Shown piece after piece: positions 1 to 6,795 of a stretch of 12,678 nt of DNA (positions are counted from its first letter, which is position 1; each line of letters starts with the position of its first letter). Below the pieces are notes generated by a model. The model was given only the letters and a program-made list of their open reading frames with translations. It ran no database searches and had not been told where the DNA came from. The position numbers were made by a program, and so were the translations under genes. Source of the DNA: Fidelibacterota bacterium (GTDB taxonomy: Bacteria > Fidelibacterota > Marinisomatia > SCGC-AAA003-L08 > D37C17); contig JABHHG010000124.1 in NCBI GenBank assembly GCA_018671635.1, positions 1-12,678 of the forward strand, given 5' to 3'.

Positions 1-585
1 CAATGCGATGGCACACAAAGGTGTTTTTGAAGATGGCTTCCAAACCGTAACATCCCCACATACTGCTGCAAGAAATGCATTCCATGCCCAGACTGCCACC
101 GGAAAGTTAAATGCTGAAATCACACCTACAATTCCCAATGGATGATATTGTTCATACATTCTGTGTAATGGTCGCTCTGAATGCATCGTTAGACCATACA
201 GCTGACGAGAAAGCCCTACTGCAAAATCTGCAATATCAATCATCTCTTGAACTTCACCGTCACCTTCGGCTTTAATTTTGCCCATTTCCAGGGCAACCAA
301 ACTACCCAATAAATCTTTTTTATCTCGAAGCTCATTGGCCATTTCTAAAATTAACTGACCACGAATTGGTGCCGGAACCATTCTCCACTCCTTAAAAGCC
401 ACTTCACTTTCCTTAATGACACGCTCATAATCGGCTTCTGAACATTGATATATCTTGCCTAACAATTCACCAGTTGTGGGATTGTACGATTCCACTACTC
501 CTGCATCTTCAGTGGTTGACCACCAATCACTAATACTGGCTCCATAATTTACATCTTCAATTCCCAACGATTTTAATAATTTCAT
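1..585 (-). CDS. ALDH7-type aldehyde dehydrogenase, N-terminal part (cut by window edge)
   Basis: This is the first 195 codons of an NAD(P)-dependent aldehyde dehydrogenase; the rest lies beyond position 1. I translated it by hand. The stretches ALEMGKIKAEGDGEVQE (residues 98-114), FAVGLSRQLYG (121-131), GIVGVISAFNFPVAVWAWN (151-169) and TVWKPSSKTPL (180-190) match the N-terminal half of the ALDH7/antiquitin family closely. The FNFP and WKPS segments belong to the cofactor-binding fold. The catalytic cysteine and glutamate would lie outside the window. ALDH7 enzymes oxidise alpha-aminoadipic semialdehyde in lysine catabolism and also act on betaine and lipid aldehydes, so the substrate here is inferred only. 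The ATG at 585 is preceded by AAGGGA, a fair ribosome binding site. The gene starts 45 bp after the dppD stop and is probably co-transcribed with it. Family assignment is firm; substrate is not. Confidence 0.93.
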   Translation of the reverse strand, partial: MKLLKSLGIEDVNYGASISDWWSTTEDAGVVESYNPTTGELLGKIYQCSEADYERVIKESEVAFKEWRMVPAPIRGQLILEMANELRDKKDLLGSLVALEMGKIKAEGDGEVQEMIDIADFAVGLSRQLYGLTMHSERPLHRMYEQYHPLGIVGVISAFNFPVAVWAWNAFLAAVCGDVTVWKPSSKTPLCAIAL

Positions 586-630
586 ATTTCCCTTATTTTT
601 ATAAATTACAACATTTACTTAAAGTACTAC

Positions 631-1611
631 TTAAGCTTCCCAACAACGTACTTGATGCACAGATTCGCTATTTATTAATTCTAAATTAGGATTCTCAGCC
701 TTACACTTATCTATTGCCAATTCACAACGTGGATTAAAATGGCATCCTTGTGGGAATTCAGTGGCGTTGGGTACCATGCCTTTGATATTATAAAGCGATT
801 GCGAACTTCCTTCCTTACCCATTTTAGGGATTGAAGCTAACAATCCTTTTGTATATGGATGTTGTGGGTTTTTAAAAATATCTCGTACTGAGCCTTTTTC
901 AACAATCTGTCCTGCATACATTACCAAAACGCGATCACATACTTCAGCAACAACACCTAAATCGTGAGTAATCATAATTACCGCTAGATTTAGTTCTTTT
1001 TGGAGTCTCTCAATTAATTCTAATATTTGAGCCTGAATTGTAACATCCAATGCGGTGGTTGGTTCATCCGCAATTAACACTTCAGGATTACATGACAATG
1101 CCATGGCAATCATAATGCGTTGACGCATTCCACCAGATAATTGATGCGGATATTCATCTGCCCGCTGTTCAGGTGACGGAATACTCACCAATTTCAACAT
1201 TTCAATAGCCTTTTGACGGGCATCTTTCGCATTTAAACCCTGATGGACTATAATGGCCTCTTCAATTTGATGCCCTACCGTAAACACAGGATTCAAAGAG
1301 GTCATAGGTTCTTGAAATATCATGGATATTTTATTCCCTCGAATCTCTCGCATCTCGGTCTCAGGAATGTCTAATATATTTCTGCCTTTATATAATATTT
1401 CACCACCGGCAAAATATCCCGGAGGTTGTGGAATGAGCTTCATCATAGACAATGACGTAACCGATTTACCGCACCCAGATTCACCCACAATTCCCAAGGT
1501 TTCACCAGGATACACAGAGAAGCTTACATCATCTACAGCATGGGCAATTCCCTCATCTGTCTTGAAGTATGTCTTAAGGTTTTTAATTTCTATAATTGGT
1601 TGATCTGTCAT
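631..1611 (-). CDS. dppD: Peptide ABC transporter ATP-binding subunit, DppD/OppD type
   Basis: This is the cytoplasmic ATPase of a peptide or oligopeptide importer, 326 aa from the ATG at 1611. Visible motifs are Walker A GESGCGKS (43-50), Q-loop Gln100 in IFQEP, signature LSGGMRQR (158-165), Walker B VLIADEP (178-184) and switch His216 in ITHD. The C-terminal oligopeptide-transporter extension (about 235-326) carries Cys290, Cys296, Cys303 and Cys323. That is the spacing typical of OppD/DppD, where an iron-sulfur cluster has been reported for a mycobacterial homologue. The frame can be extended nine codons to a TTG at 1638, but neither start has a good Shine-Dalgarno; I prefer ATG 1611 because family members begin close to the IIEIKNLKTYF segment. 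A typical partner is DppF, which is not in the window, so this subunit may act as a homodimer or pair with a gene elsewhere. It is separated from its permease genes by the seven-gene cassette. Confidence 0.93.
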   Translation of the reverse strand: MTDQPIIEIKNLKTYFKTDEGIAHAVDDVSFSVYPGETLGIVGESGCGKSVTSLSMMKLIPQPPGYFAGGEILYKGRNILDIPETEMREIRGNKISMIFQEPMTSLNPVFTVGHQIEEAIIVHQGLNAKDARQKAIEMLKLVSIPSPEQRADEYPHQLSGGMRQRIMIAMALSCNPEVLIADEPTTALDVTIQAQILELIERLQKELNLAVIMITHDLGVVAEVCDRVLVMYAGQIVEKGSVRDIFKNPQHPYTKGLLASIPKMGKEGSSQSLYNIKGMVPNATEFPQGCHFNPRCELAIDKCKAENPNLELINSESVHQVRCWEA

Positions 1612-1689
1612 GGCTAAAATTGGCTTCAAAATGAGCAAGGAAATTTACTGCTAGATAAGGTGTTTTACATATGGATAAATCTATAACCA

Positions 1690-1715
1690 CAAAGTGCCAA
1701 TAAATCGGCACTTTG
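1690..1715 (-). terminator. Perfect 9-bp stem-loop between the cassette and dppD; weak terminator candidate
   Basis: CAAAGTGCC and GGCACTTTG form a perfect 9-bp inverted repeat around an 8-nt AT-rich loop. It lies about 21 nt past the stop of the last cassette gene in the direction of transcription. The sequence after the stem is only moderately T-rich (TGGTTATAGATTT), so this is not a textbook intrinsic terminator. It could be a partial terminator, an RNA-processing or stability hairpin, or an operator for dppD. Confidence 0.5.
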
Positions 1716-1736
1716 CAATAAGATAATAGGGTATAA

Positions 1737-2588
1737 TTAAGATGCTAAATCTTCAGGTTTAGGCTTATCTAAAAAGGCCCAAATCCCTAACAGTATTATC
1801 ATAGCAGACAATAACCACATGGTAGCATAATAATTTTCCGGGCTATTAGAAACTATCAAATCGTCAAATCGACCAATTAGAAGTGAGATTCTTCCCATAA
1901 CTGCGAATCCAAAAGAGGCACCAAATTTAATCATAAGGAAGTAAATTCCTACTTTACTCACTTTTCCAACAATACCAGTTTGTTCTTTGGAAAAGAAAAA
2001 GTAAACCAACCCAGACAATGTGCCGACCAAGAGAATCAACCCATTAAAAATGGACCACCAATCCCCGGAGAAATCAACGGTGGCTGCCTTAACTTGCATT
2101 AATACATCAGAATTTAAAAATCCATAAAAACGTAAACCCGCTGCCATACCCACAATATAGGCAATAGCCCATCGCGCCAACCATCCTAAGGTAGGTATCA
2201 GACGAAGGAGCATGAAAATTCCCAATATAAATGGAATAACATAAATCCATGAAATTTCATCAAATCCTTTTATGCCATTTGCAGGAAATATGCTCCGATC
2301 AAGCCAGCCTCCCAACGTTGATACCCAATTCAAAACGTCATATACAAAATACCACGCACTCTTGAATATTCCCATGTCTGCATTTACATCAATGCGGGGC
2401 CACAATCGACCAAATAAATTGGGCTGAATCTGTTGCCAAAAAGAAATTACTGCTACATATCCTGCTGAAATTCCAATATAGAGATGCTCTGCAGCTTTAT
2501 AAAAGGGGTTATCTTTGTAGAGATAGCTAAATATAGATAATGTTAAAAACACAGATAGCCATACACCAAATATGTCCATATAATCCAT
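1737..2588 (-). CDS. Seven-helix membrane protein, unknown function, last gene of the cassette
   Basis: I do not recognise this family. The 283-aa product is an integral inner-membrane protein with about seven helices, near residues 5-23, 33-51, 113-130, 138-155, 178-198, 212-230 and 256-273. Positive charges favour an N-out, C-in topology: the 24-32, 131-137 and 199-211 loops and the KPKPED tail would be cytoplasmic. A Trp-rich loop at 52-112 (WQQIQPNLFGRLWPR, then NWVSTLGGWLDR) would face outward. There are no obvious catalytic or transporter signature motifs. The ATG at 2588 overlaps the upstream stop codon by one base (TAATG), and GGGGGAG at 2596-2602 is a strong ribosome binding site 7 nt away. 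This indicates translational coupling and membership of the same complex or pathway as the upstream genes. Confidence 0.85.
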   Translation of the reverse strand: MDYMDIFGVWLSVFLTLSIFSYLYKDNPFYKAAEHLYIGISAGYVAVISFWQQIQPNLFGRLWPRIDVNADMGIFKSAWYFVYDVLNWVSTLGGWLDRSIFPANGIKGFDEISWIYVIPFILGIFMLLRLIPTLGWLARWAIAYIVGMAAGLRFYGFLNSDVLMQVKAATVDFSGDWWSIFNGLILLVGTLSGLVYFFFSKEQTGIVGKVSKVGIYFLMIKFGASFGFAVMGRISLLIGRFDDLIVSNSPENYYATMWLLSAMIILLGIWAFLDKPKPEDLAS

Positions 2589-3475
2589 TACGACACTCCC
2601 CCATTTTTACCAGACTTGCGCGTCAAATAATAGGTAATATTTCCTAAAATAATCAATAAGACAATAACCACATGCGCCATAGACTGTGCGGCCATATTTA
2701 TGGATGCCTTCCCTGGTGACACTGCCACACCTCTTTCACTTAATGCACCCTGAACTAATTGCTCATATTCAGCTGCGCCTGGCATTCCGGAGAGAATTCC
2801 TTTAATTTGATCATTTTCAACATAGGGGATAATATCTGTTACTTGAATGGATGTACATCCTGTTGACATAGGTATCCCTAATGGATCACATGCAAATTGA
2901 ACCCACTCTTTTGAACCGGGATAACCTGCACTCAAGCTAAAAATAAAATCTAAATCTAATAAATTAGTCACATCCTTCATCATCTCGATACTGTCAATAT
3001 CATTACCCAACAAATCCACCGTGTACATGGTTCGTATATCAGATACCAACCCTTTTACTACTGCTTCACCTCCAGGCTTATAACCCAAGTTAACATAATC
3101 CACACCGTATATTTTGCCAAATTTATCTGCAACTTGCGAGAACGCTTCTGTTGCCATAAAATTACCATCTGGCCACAGTGCCACAGCATAGACCTTTATA
3201 TCCTTCGAAAATAGATGATTTAGCAACGCAATGGCAGAAGGATGTATTTCCGGTTTTGTACTAGGACCGTACTCAAATGATACCAATATTTTTGAATCTT
3301 CTTTTAAGGCATCAATTTCATCAAATACTCGTTGAGAGTGAGACGATGCCTTTATGGGCAATGTAAAAAAATCGGGATATAGTTTAGGTAATAATACCGA
3401 CAATCCCACCAAGAGGAAGATAAATCGTCTATCCATCGAACCTAATGCAATAAATATTTTCTTTAACAAATCCAT
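2588..3475 (-). CDS. Membrane-tethered protein with a globular extracytoplasmic domain, unknown function
   Basis: This 295-aa protein has a hydrophobic helix near each end (about 17-33 and 265-284) and a soluble domain of about 225 residues between them. Both termini carry basic residues (KK and RR before the first helix, TRKSGK after the second). The positive-inside rule therefore puts the termini in the cytoplasm and the domain outside. The domain alternates beta strands and helices (for example KILVSFEYG at 62-70, IKVYAVALWPDG at 93-104 and DLDFIFSLSAGYPG at 174-187), suggesting a Rossmann-like fold. Notable motifs are EYGPSTKPEIHP (68-79), NLGYKPGGE (129-137), STGCTS (204-209) and LSGMPGAAEYE (228-238). 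I cannot assign a function. The ATG at 3475 follows AGGAG (3481-3485), which overlaps the upstream TAG stop; the gap is 8 nt. Confidence 0.85.
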   Translation of the reverse strand: MDLLKKIFIALGSMDRRFIFLLVGLSVLLPKLYPDFFTLPIKASSHSQRVFDEIDALKEDSKILVSFEYGPSTKPEIHPSAIALLNHLFSKDIKVYAVALWPDGNFMATEAFSQVADKFGKIYGVDYVNLGYKPGGEAVVKGLVSDIRTMYTVDLLGNDIDSIEMMKDVTNLLDLDFIFSLSAGYPGSKEWVQFACDPLGIPMSTGCTSIQVTDIIPYVENDQIKGILSGMPGAAEYEQLVQGALSERGVAVSPGKASINMAAQSMAHVVIVLLIILGNITYYLTRKSGKNGGVS

Positions 3476-3483
3476 TCTATCTC

Positions 3484-4512
3484 CTAAAAAGGTCTTTCGA
3501 TACCCAAAATAATTCTAAATGATGTGGCAATAATCCCTAAAGCAATACCAATCATAATTGCTCGAGAACCCGCCGCTGTGGGATAATCAAATATCCATTC
3601 TGAAATGTTGGGGAACGATAAGATTGCAGGCGTATTAATAGCCATACTCCAGTCAAATATAACACCTAATCCACTACTCAGTACAATACCGCCAACAATA
3701 ATGCCAAAAAGTAATTTTTTATCTGAAATCAACGGTGCAATAAGTGCCCCAATTCCAAATACCATTAATGTGGATACCAACCACCATGGCACAAGTTCAC
3801 CCACCGGCACACGACCAATCATCAAAATTATTCCGGCAACCAATAATAATGTGGCCTCAAAATTTCTTATTCGAAATGCACGATATGATGCTGACGCCAC
3901 AAAAAAGGCTAATAACGCAAACATGGTAGATGATAATGGCGTAAATATTTTGAAGAACATCCATGAGAACAGTGAGCCTTCAATTTGTACATGCGCGCCC
4001 CATGGCTTAGCCCCAACATTTACATCATTTGCAATACCAGAAATTGATACTACAAACGCTTCAGCGGTAGCTTTAGATATAAATATTTTGGGAATTTCAT
4101 AGCTGGCTAAAGAACCTTCAATCCCATTTGCCAACTGCACAGGGTCTTCTACATTCTTAATAGTGGAAATATATCTTACTAACTCATTCACTTTTTGTGG
4201 CTCTATATCTGTCAAGGTAATATAATTTGCCCCTCTAAAAAAGAAGCCTGCAAAAATGGCGAAGGCAAAACCCAATATAGCAAGAATACTGTATTGCCAA
4301 TTTCTCTGTTTTTTCACCACTTTTAATACTTGCAGCTTTAACATATTCAATGCCCCCAAAAAGATGGCAAAAGATGCAATAATATCAAACCATTGCGTGG
4401 CATCATTATTCACAAATTGCTGAACTGGAGCTACATTTATGAAATGTCCGAATAAAATAAATAAACCTACACTAATGGCAATAATTGCAGGCATTTGTCG
4501 TTTTAAAAACAC
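3484..4512 (-). CDS. Eight-helix membrane protein with a ~90-residue external loop, unknown function
   Basis: This 342-aa integral membrane protein starts with GTG. Predicted helices lie near 8-26, 42-60, 74-92, 184-206, 217-233, 243-260, 266-284 and 314-334. Basic residues cluster in the loops KLQVLKVVKKQR (59-70), SYRAFRIR (209-216) and SDKK (263-266) and near the C-terminal end (FRIILGIER). These all fall on the same side, giving a consistent N-in, C-in model. The region 93-183 would then be a soluble extracytoplasmic domain, with segments NYITLTDIEPQKVNELV and FISKATAEAFVVSISGIANDV. No known transporter or enzyme motif is visible. It follows the DUF6754-like gene by 9 nt and precedes the tethered-domain gene by 8 nt. 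The loop may contact the external domain of that neighbour; this is inference. An alternative ATG at 4494 is less likely given the well-placed site upstream of GTG. Confidence 0.85.
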   Translation of the reverse strand: MFLKRQMPAIIAISVGLFILFGHFINVAPVQQFVNNDATQWFDIIASFAIFLGALNMLKLQVLKVVKKQRNWQYSILAILGFAFAIFAGFFFRGANYITLTDIEPQKVNELVRYISTIKNVEDPVQLANGIEGSLASYEIPKIFISKATAEAFVVSISGIANDVNVGAKPWGAHVQIEGSLFSWMFFKIFTPLSSTMFALLAFFVASASYRAFRIRNFEATLLLVAGIILMIGRVPVGELVPWWLVSTLMVFGIGALIAPLISDKKLLFGIIVGGIVLSSGLGVIFDWSMAINTPAILSFPNISEWIFDYPTAAGSRAIMIGIALGIIATSFRIILGIERPF

Positions 4513-4517
4513 GTAAA

Positions 4518-4523
4518 CTCCTT
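4518..4523 (-). promoter_or_regulatory. Ribosome binding site AAGGAG supporting the GTG start at 4512
   Basis: AAGGAG lies 5 nt upstream of the GTG and overlaps the TAA stop of the preceding gene. Its good spacing decides the GTG over the ATG six codons further in, and it suggests coupling by terminating ribosomes. Confidence 0.75.
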
Positions 4524-5382
4524 AATTCAATCCTATAAAAGTGAGGATGTTAAAATTAAATACTCCCATTTGGCGGAATGTATCCAGCACAAATACAGAG
4601 GTCATTAAAATCATGACCATAAACTTCACAATATCTTGACCTTTGATACTGCCTAACAATTCTGGTTTATTTGATAAATATGCACTGGCGGCAAAGAATT
4701 CTTCACCAATGAGGGTATAATCACATGCGGTTACAAAAAATGGTATTTGAGATGCTGACCCCGTACCTGCAATTTGGATGGCACCAATTGAGTTGCCCGT
4801 TTCAGCCAAGAGTAATGACTCCGCATAAAACTTGCCCTGATAAAAACATGCGGCTGGTTTCTCACGAATCATAATTCCGTTTACCCCTGCAGCATAGGCG
4901 AATTGATCATCTGAAATATAATGGACCATATCATCATAATACAAATCAGGGCGACCCGCACGTAAATATGACTCACGGCAGGCCTCACGTGCAGATTCCA
5001 TTACAATGGCGCGACATGTAGGCACATTTAAATCCGTTTCATATTTTGCTGTAATTTCTGCCACATGACCTAAAATATTTATACCGGCAACAGTATCCAC
5101 TTGATCCATATCAGAAATCCCCGGTACAAATAATACAGACTTGCCCATTTCCGTGGCACGCCCCACCGCTTCCTCAATAGCCTTTAAACCTGAGATGGGT
5201 CGCAAATAAATTTCTTTCCCTGATTTCGCTGCATCAATATAATAAAATATTGTTGCCGACACGATAATTACGCCCACAAATGTAGGGGCATTACCCGTTA
5301 CAAACCAGGACCCAAAAGTTGCCCAATAAATAAAAATAATGAAGGATGCAATACCGCCGATTGCTAAAAGTTTATTATTCAT
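4522..5382 (-). CDS. Membrane-anchored protein with a large cytoplasmic domain, DUF6754-like
   Basis: This is a 286-aa protein from the ATG at 5382. Two N-terminal helices (about 5-22 and 33-49) are followed by a basic segment (AAKSGKEIYLR), placing the soluble domain (about 60-250) in the cytoplasm. A further helix at 251-267 re-anchors the C-terminus. Conserved-looking motifs are GRATEMGKSVLFVPGISDM (74-92), CRAIVMESAREACRESYLRA (123-142), AGTGSASQIPFF (205-216) and GEEFFAASAYLS (226-237). From memory this resembles the uncharacterised DUF6754 family; I could not search, and I know no function for that family. The frame stays open upstream to 5529, but that extension overlaps the previous gene and lacks family-like sequence. 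The ATG at 5382 has GGAG close upstream. It overlaps the 100-aa gene by 8 nt, in the arrangement ATGAATAA. Confidence 0.85.
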   Translation of the reverse strand: MNNKLLAIGGIASFIIFIYWATFGSWFVTGNAPTFVGVIIVSATIFYYIDAAKSGKEIYLRPISGLKAIEEAVGRATEMGKSVLFVPGISDMDQVDTVAGINILGHVAEITAKYETDLNVPTCRAIVMESAREACRESYLRAGRPDLYYDDMVHYISDDQFAYAAGVNGIMIREKPAACFYQGKFYAESLLLAETGNSIGAIQIAGTGSASQIPFFVTACDYTLIGEEFFAASAYLSNKPELLGSIKGQDIVKFMVMILMTSVFVLDTFRQMGVFNFNILTFIGLN

Positions 5383-5677
5383 TTTTCTCCAATGGCTGTT
5401 TTGAAATCTGATTAGATTCCAGTCGTTCAATTTCTGTGAGTAAAAATTCCACATTATCTCGATCTTCAAGCAATTCAGTAATTTGATAATATTGATGACC
5501 TTGAACAAATACCGTAATAATAGGACCAAAAAATACCATTAATTGACTTCCTAAAAAAGAAACATACTTAACCATCTCTAAAAAAAATATGGCGGGCGTG
5601 CTCATTCCATGTGACGTAATTTTTTCAGCCAATTCAGTTATCATTACTTGAGGGTCTTTTATTTTGGATTGACTCAA
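5375..5677 (-). CDS. Small one-helix membrane protein of the cassette
   Basis: A 100-aa protein with a short helical N-terminus, one long hydrophobic segment (about 29-58, AIFFLEMVKY through PIITVFV) and a polar, acidic C-terminus (ELLEDRDNVEFLLTEIERLE) likely to be helical or coiled-coil. The start is TTG at 5677, overlapping the upstream TGA by 4 nt (TTGA); GGAG lies 11 nt upstream. An ATG at 5644 would give 89 aa but has no ribosome binding site. It overlaps the next gene by 8 nt. It is too small and plain for a family assignment. Its conserved-looking position between the soluble proteins and the membrane proteins suggests an assembly or tethering subunit; that is inference. Confidence 0.78.
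   Translation of the reverse strand: MSQSKIKDPQVMITELAEKITSHGMSTPAIFFLEMVKYVSFLGSQLMVFFGPIITVFVQGHQYYQITELLEDRDNVEFLLTEIERLESNQISKQPLEKNE
5387..5390 (-). promoter_or_regulatory. Ribosome binding site GGAG fixing the start at 5382
   Basis: GGAG stands 4 nt before the ATG at 5382 and lies inside the end of the 100-aa gene. It supports this internal ATG over the longer open frame reaching 5529. Confidence 0.7.
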
Positions 5678-6795
5678 TGTAAAATCATCTCCAAGTTTGC
5701 CCGCGGAATGGTAAACACATCTCCGTCTTCAAATTTAACTTCAGCCACCCGAACCATGGTTTCAGACTCCATTTGAACCAATGGTGCGGGCAATGATATC
5801 ACCATTCCCACTTTACCAAAGTATGGTGCACGAATAACGCGTACTGGTGAATTTTCAGAAATAATCATATCAGATTCTTTTAATTCTGTGAATTCAATAT
5901 CTTCAGTGTGCGGAATCATCACTTCGGGACGAATGACGCCGGCACGAATTTGAGTGGAACCATCAATAGATGCAAATTTCCCCTCAAACTGTTTAAATAA
6001 GTTGAAGGTTCCTTCTGCCATGGCTATCTCACCAAATCCTTCCGTTAGCATAAGTGATGTACCCAACTCCTCTGAACCCGTTACGGCTACTCCCAAGTTA
6101 AACCCTAAAATTGATGAAAGGGAATCATAATCGAAACCGCCTACCACAATACCATTCACTCCCAATGTTTGGGCATACGTGAACACATCTAATGGTAGGT
6201 ATGCACCGGCCACAACAATTTTCCCGGCATGAGTGTCATTCAACATTTCTTTCGTAATTATATCATCACGACTATTTACCACAACCACAATCTCACCATG
6301 ACTTTCACCACCGATCCCTAAAATGCCTTGAACCAGTGCGCCATCTGAATTTACAATCACCCCTTCTTCAGAAATAATTTCTTTGATGGTGCCTGCAGAA
6401 AATGCATCCACTTCAATGGCAATAGGTGGCTCCGATAATAATGCCTGACCCGTAATATTTGATACATTGGCCAATGTGCCGTCAATGGGAGATTTCAACT
6501 GACTTTTAAAATAGCCAAAAAAACCCTTGCTCTCTGCAATAATCTGACCCTTTTCAATATTTTCATCAATTTTTACCAACATGCAATCAGGGACAGATTC
6601 TGGCTCTACATTTAATTGACGGGCAACATTCAACATTTGAACATTCCCAGGGATGTGTGTTGATGCCACCACCGTATCCGCATAAACCGCATCTCCCACA
6701 TCCACCAAGACTTCACCTTTTAAGGGGAGCTGTCGTACTTTTTCTGACAGCGTATTGGCTAATACTTTTAATCCGGGGGTATATGATTGAGCCAT
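5674..6795 (-). CDS. Soluble protein with barrel-sandwich-like N-terminus and KOW-like C-terminus
   Basis: This is a 373-aa protein with no membrane helix. Residues about 26-130 contain two halves typical of barrel-sandwich hybrid (biotinyl/lipoyl or RnfC-like) folds: KGEVLVDVGDAVYADTVVA (26-44) and KSPIDGTLANVSNITGQALL (101-120). There is no biotin- or lipoyl-attachment lysine motif. The middle (about 140-260) is Gly- and Val-rich alpha/beta sequence, with IVVAGAYLPLDVFTYAQTLG (193-212) and VVGGFDYDSL (217-226). The C-terminal 55 residues read like a KOW/SH3-type barrel: VRVIRAPYFGKVGMVISLP (318-336), then VAEVKFEDGDVFTIPRANLE (350-369). The function is unknown. The gene starts one base into the MutL-like stop codon (TAATG), with AGGAGG at 6803-6808 as the strongest ribosome binding site in the window, so high expression relative to its neighbours is plausible. 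It may be the partner or scaffold of the ATPase encoded just upstream. Confidence 0.85.
   Translation of the reverse strand: MAQSYTPGLKVLANTLSEKVRQLPLKGEVLVDVGDAVYADTVVASTHIPGNVQMLNVARQLNVEPESVPDCMLVKIDENIEKGQIIAESKGFFGYFKSQLKSPIDGTLANVSNITGQALLSEPPIAIEVDAFSAGTIKEIISEEGVIVNSDGALVQGILGIGGESHGEIVVVVNSRDDIITKEMLNDTHAGKIVVAGAYLPLDVFTYAQTLGVNGIVVGGFDYDSLSSILGFNLGVAVTGSEELGTSLMLTEGFGEIAMAEGTFNLFKQFEGKFASIDGSTQIRAGVIRPEVMIPHTEDIEFTELKESDMIISENSPVRVIRAPYFGKVGMVISLPAPLVQMESETMVRVAEVKFEDGDVFTIPRANLEMILH

Noticed and set aside
1612..1638. TTG start for dppD nine codons upstream
   Set aside because: TTG is a rare start and has no ribosome binding site here. The ATG at 1611 gives the usual family N-terminus.
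3605..4102. 165-codon open frame on the plus strand
   Set aside because: It is antisense to the eight-helix membrane protein, has no ribosome binding site, and its product is rich in Asn, Thr and Pro with no fold-like pattern. It is a reading-frame shadow.
5383..5529. 49-codon N-terminal extension of the DUF6754-like protein
   Set aside because: It overlaps the 100-aa gene in another frame, and the internal ATG at 5382 has its own GGAG site and begins right before the first membrane helix.
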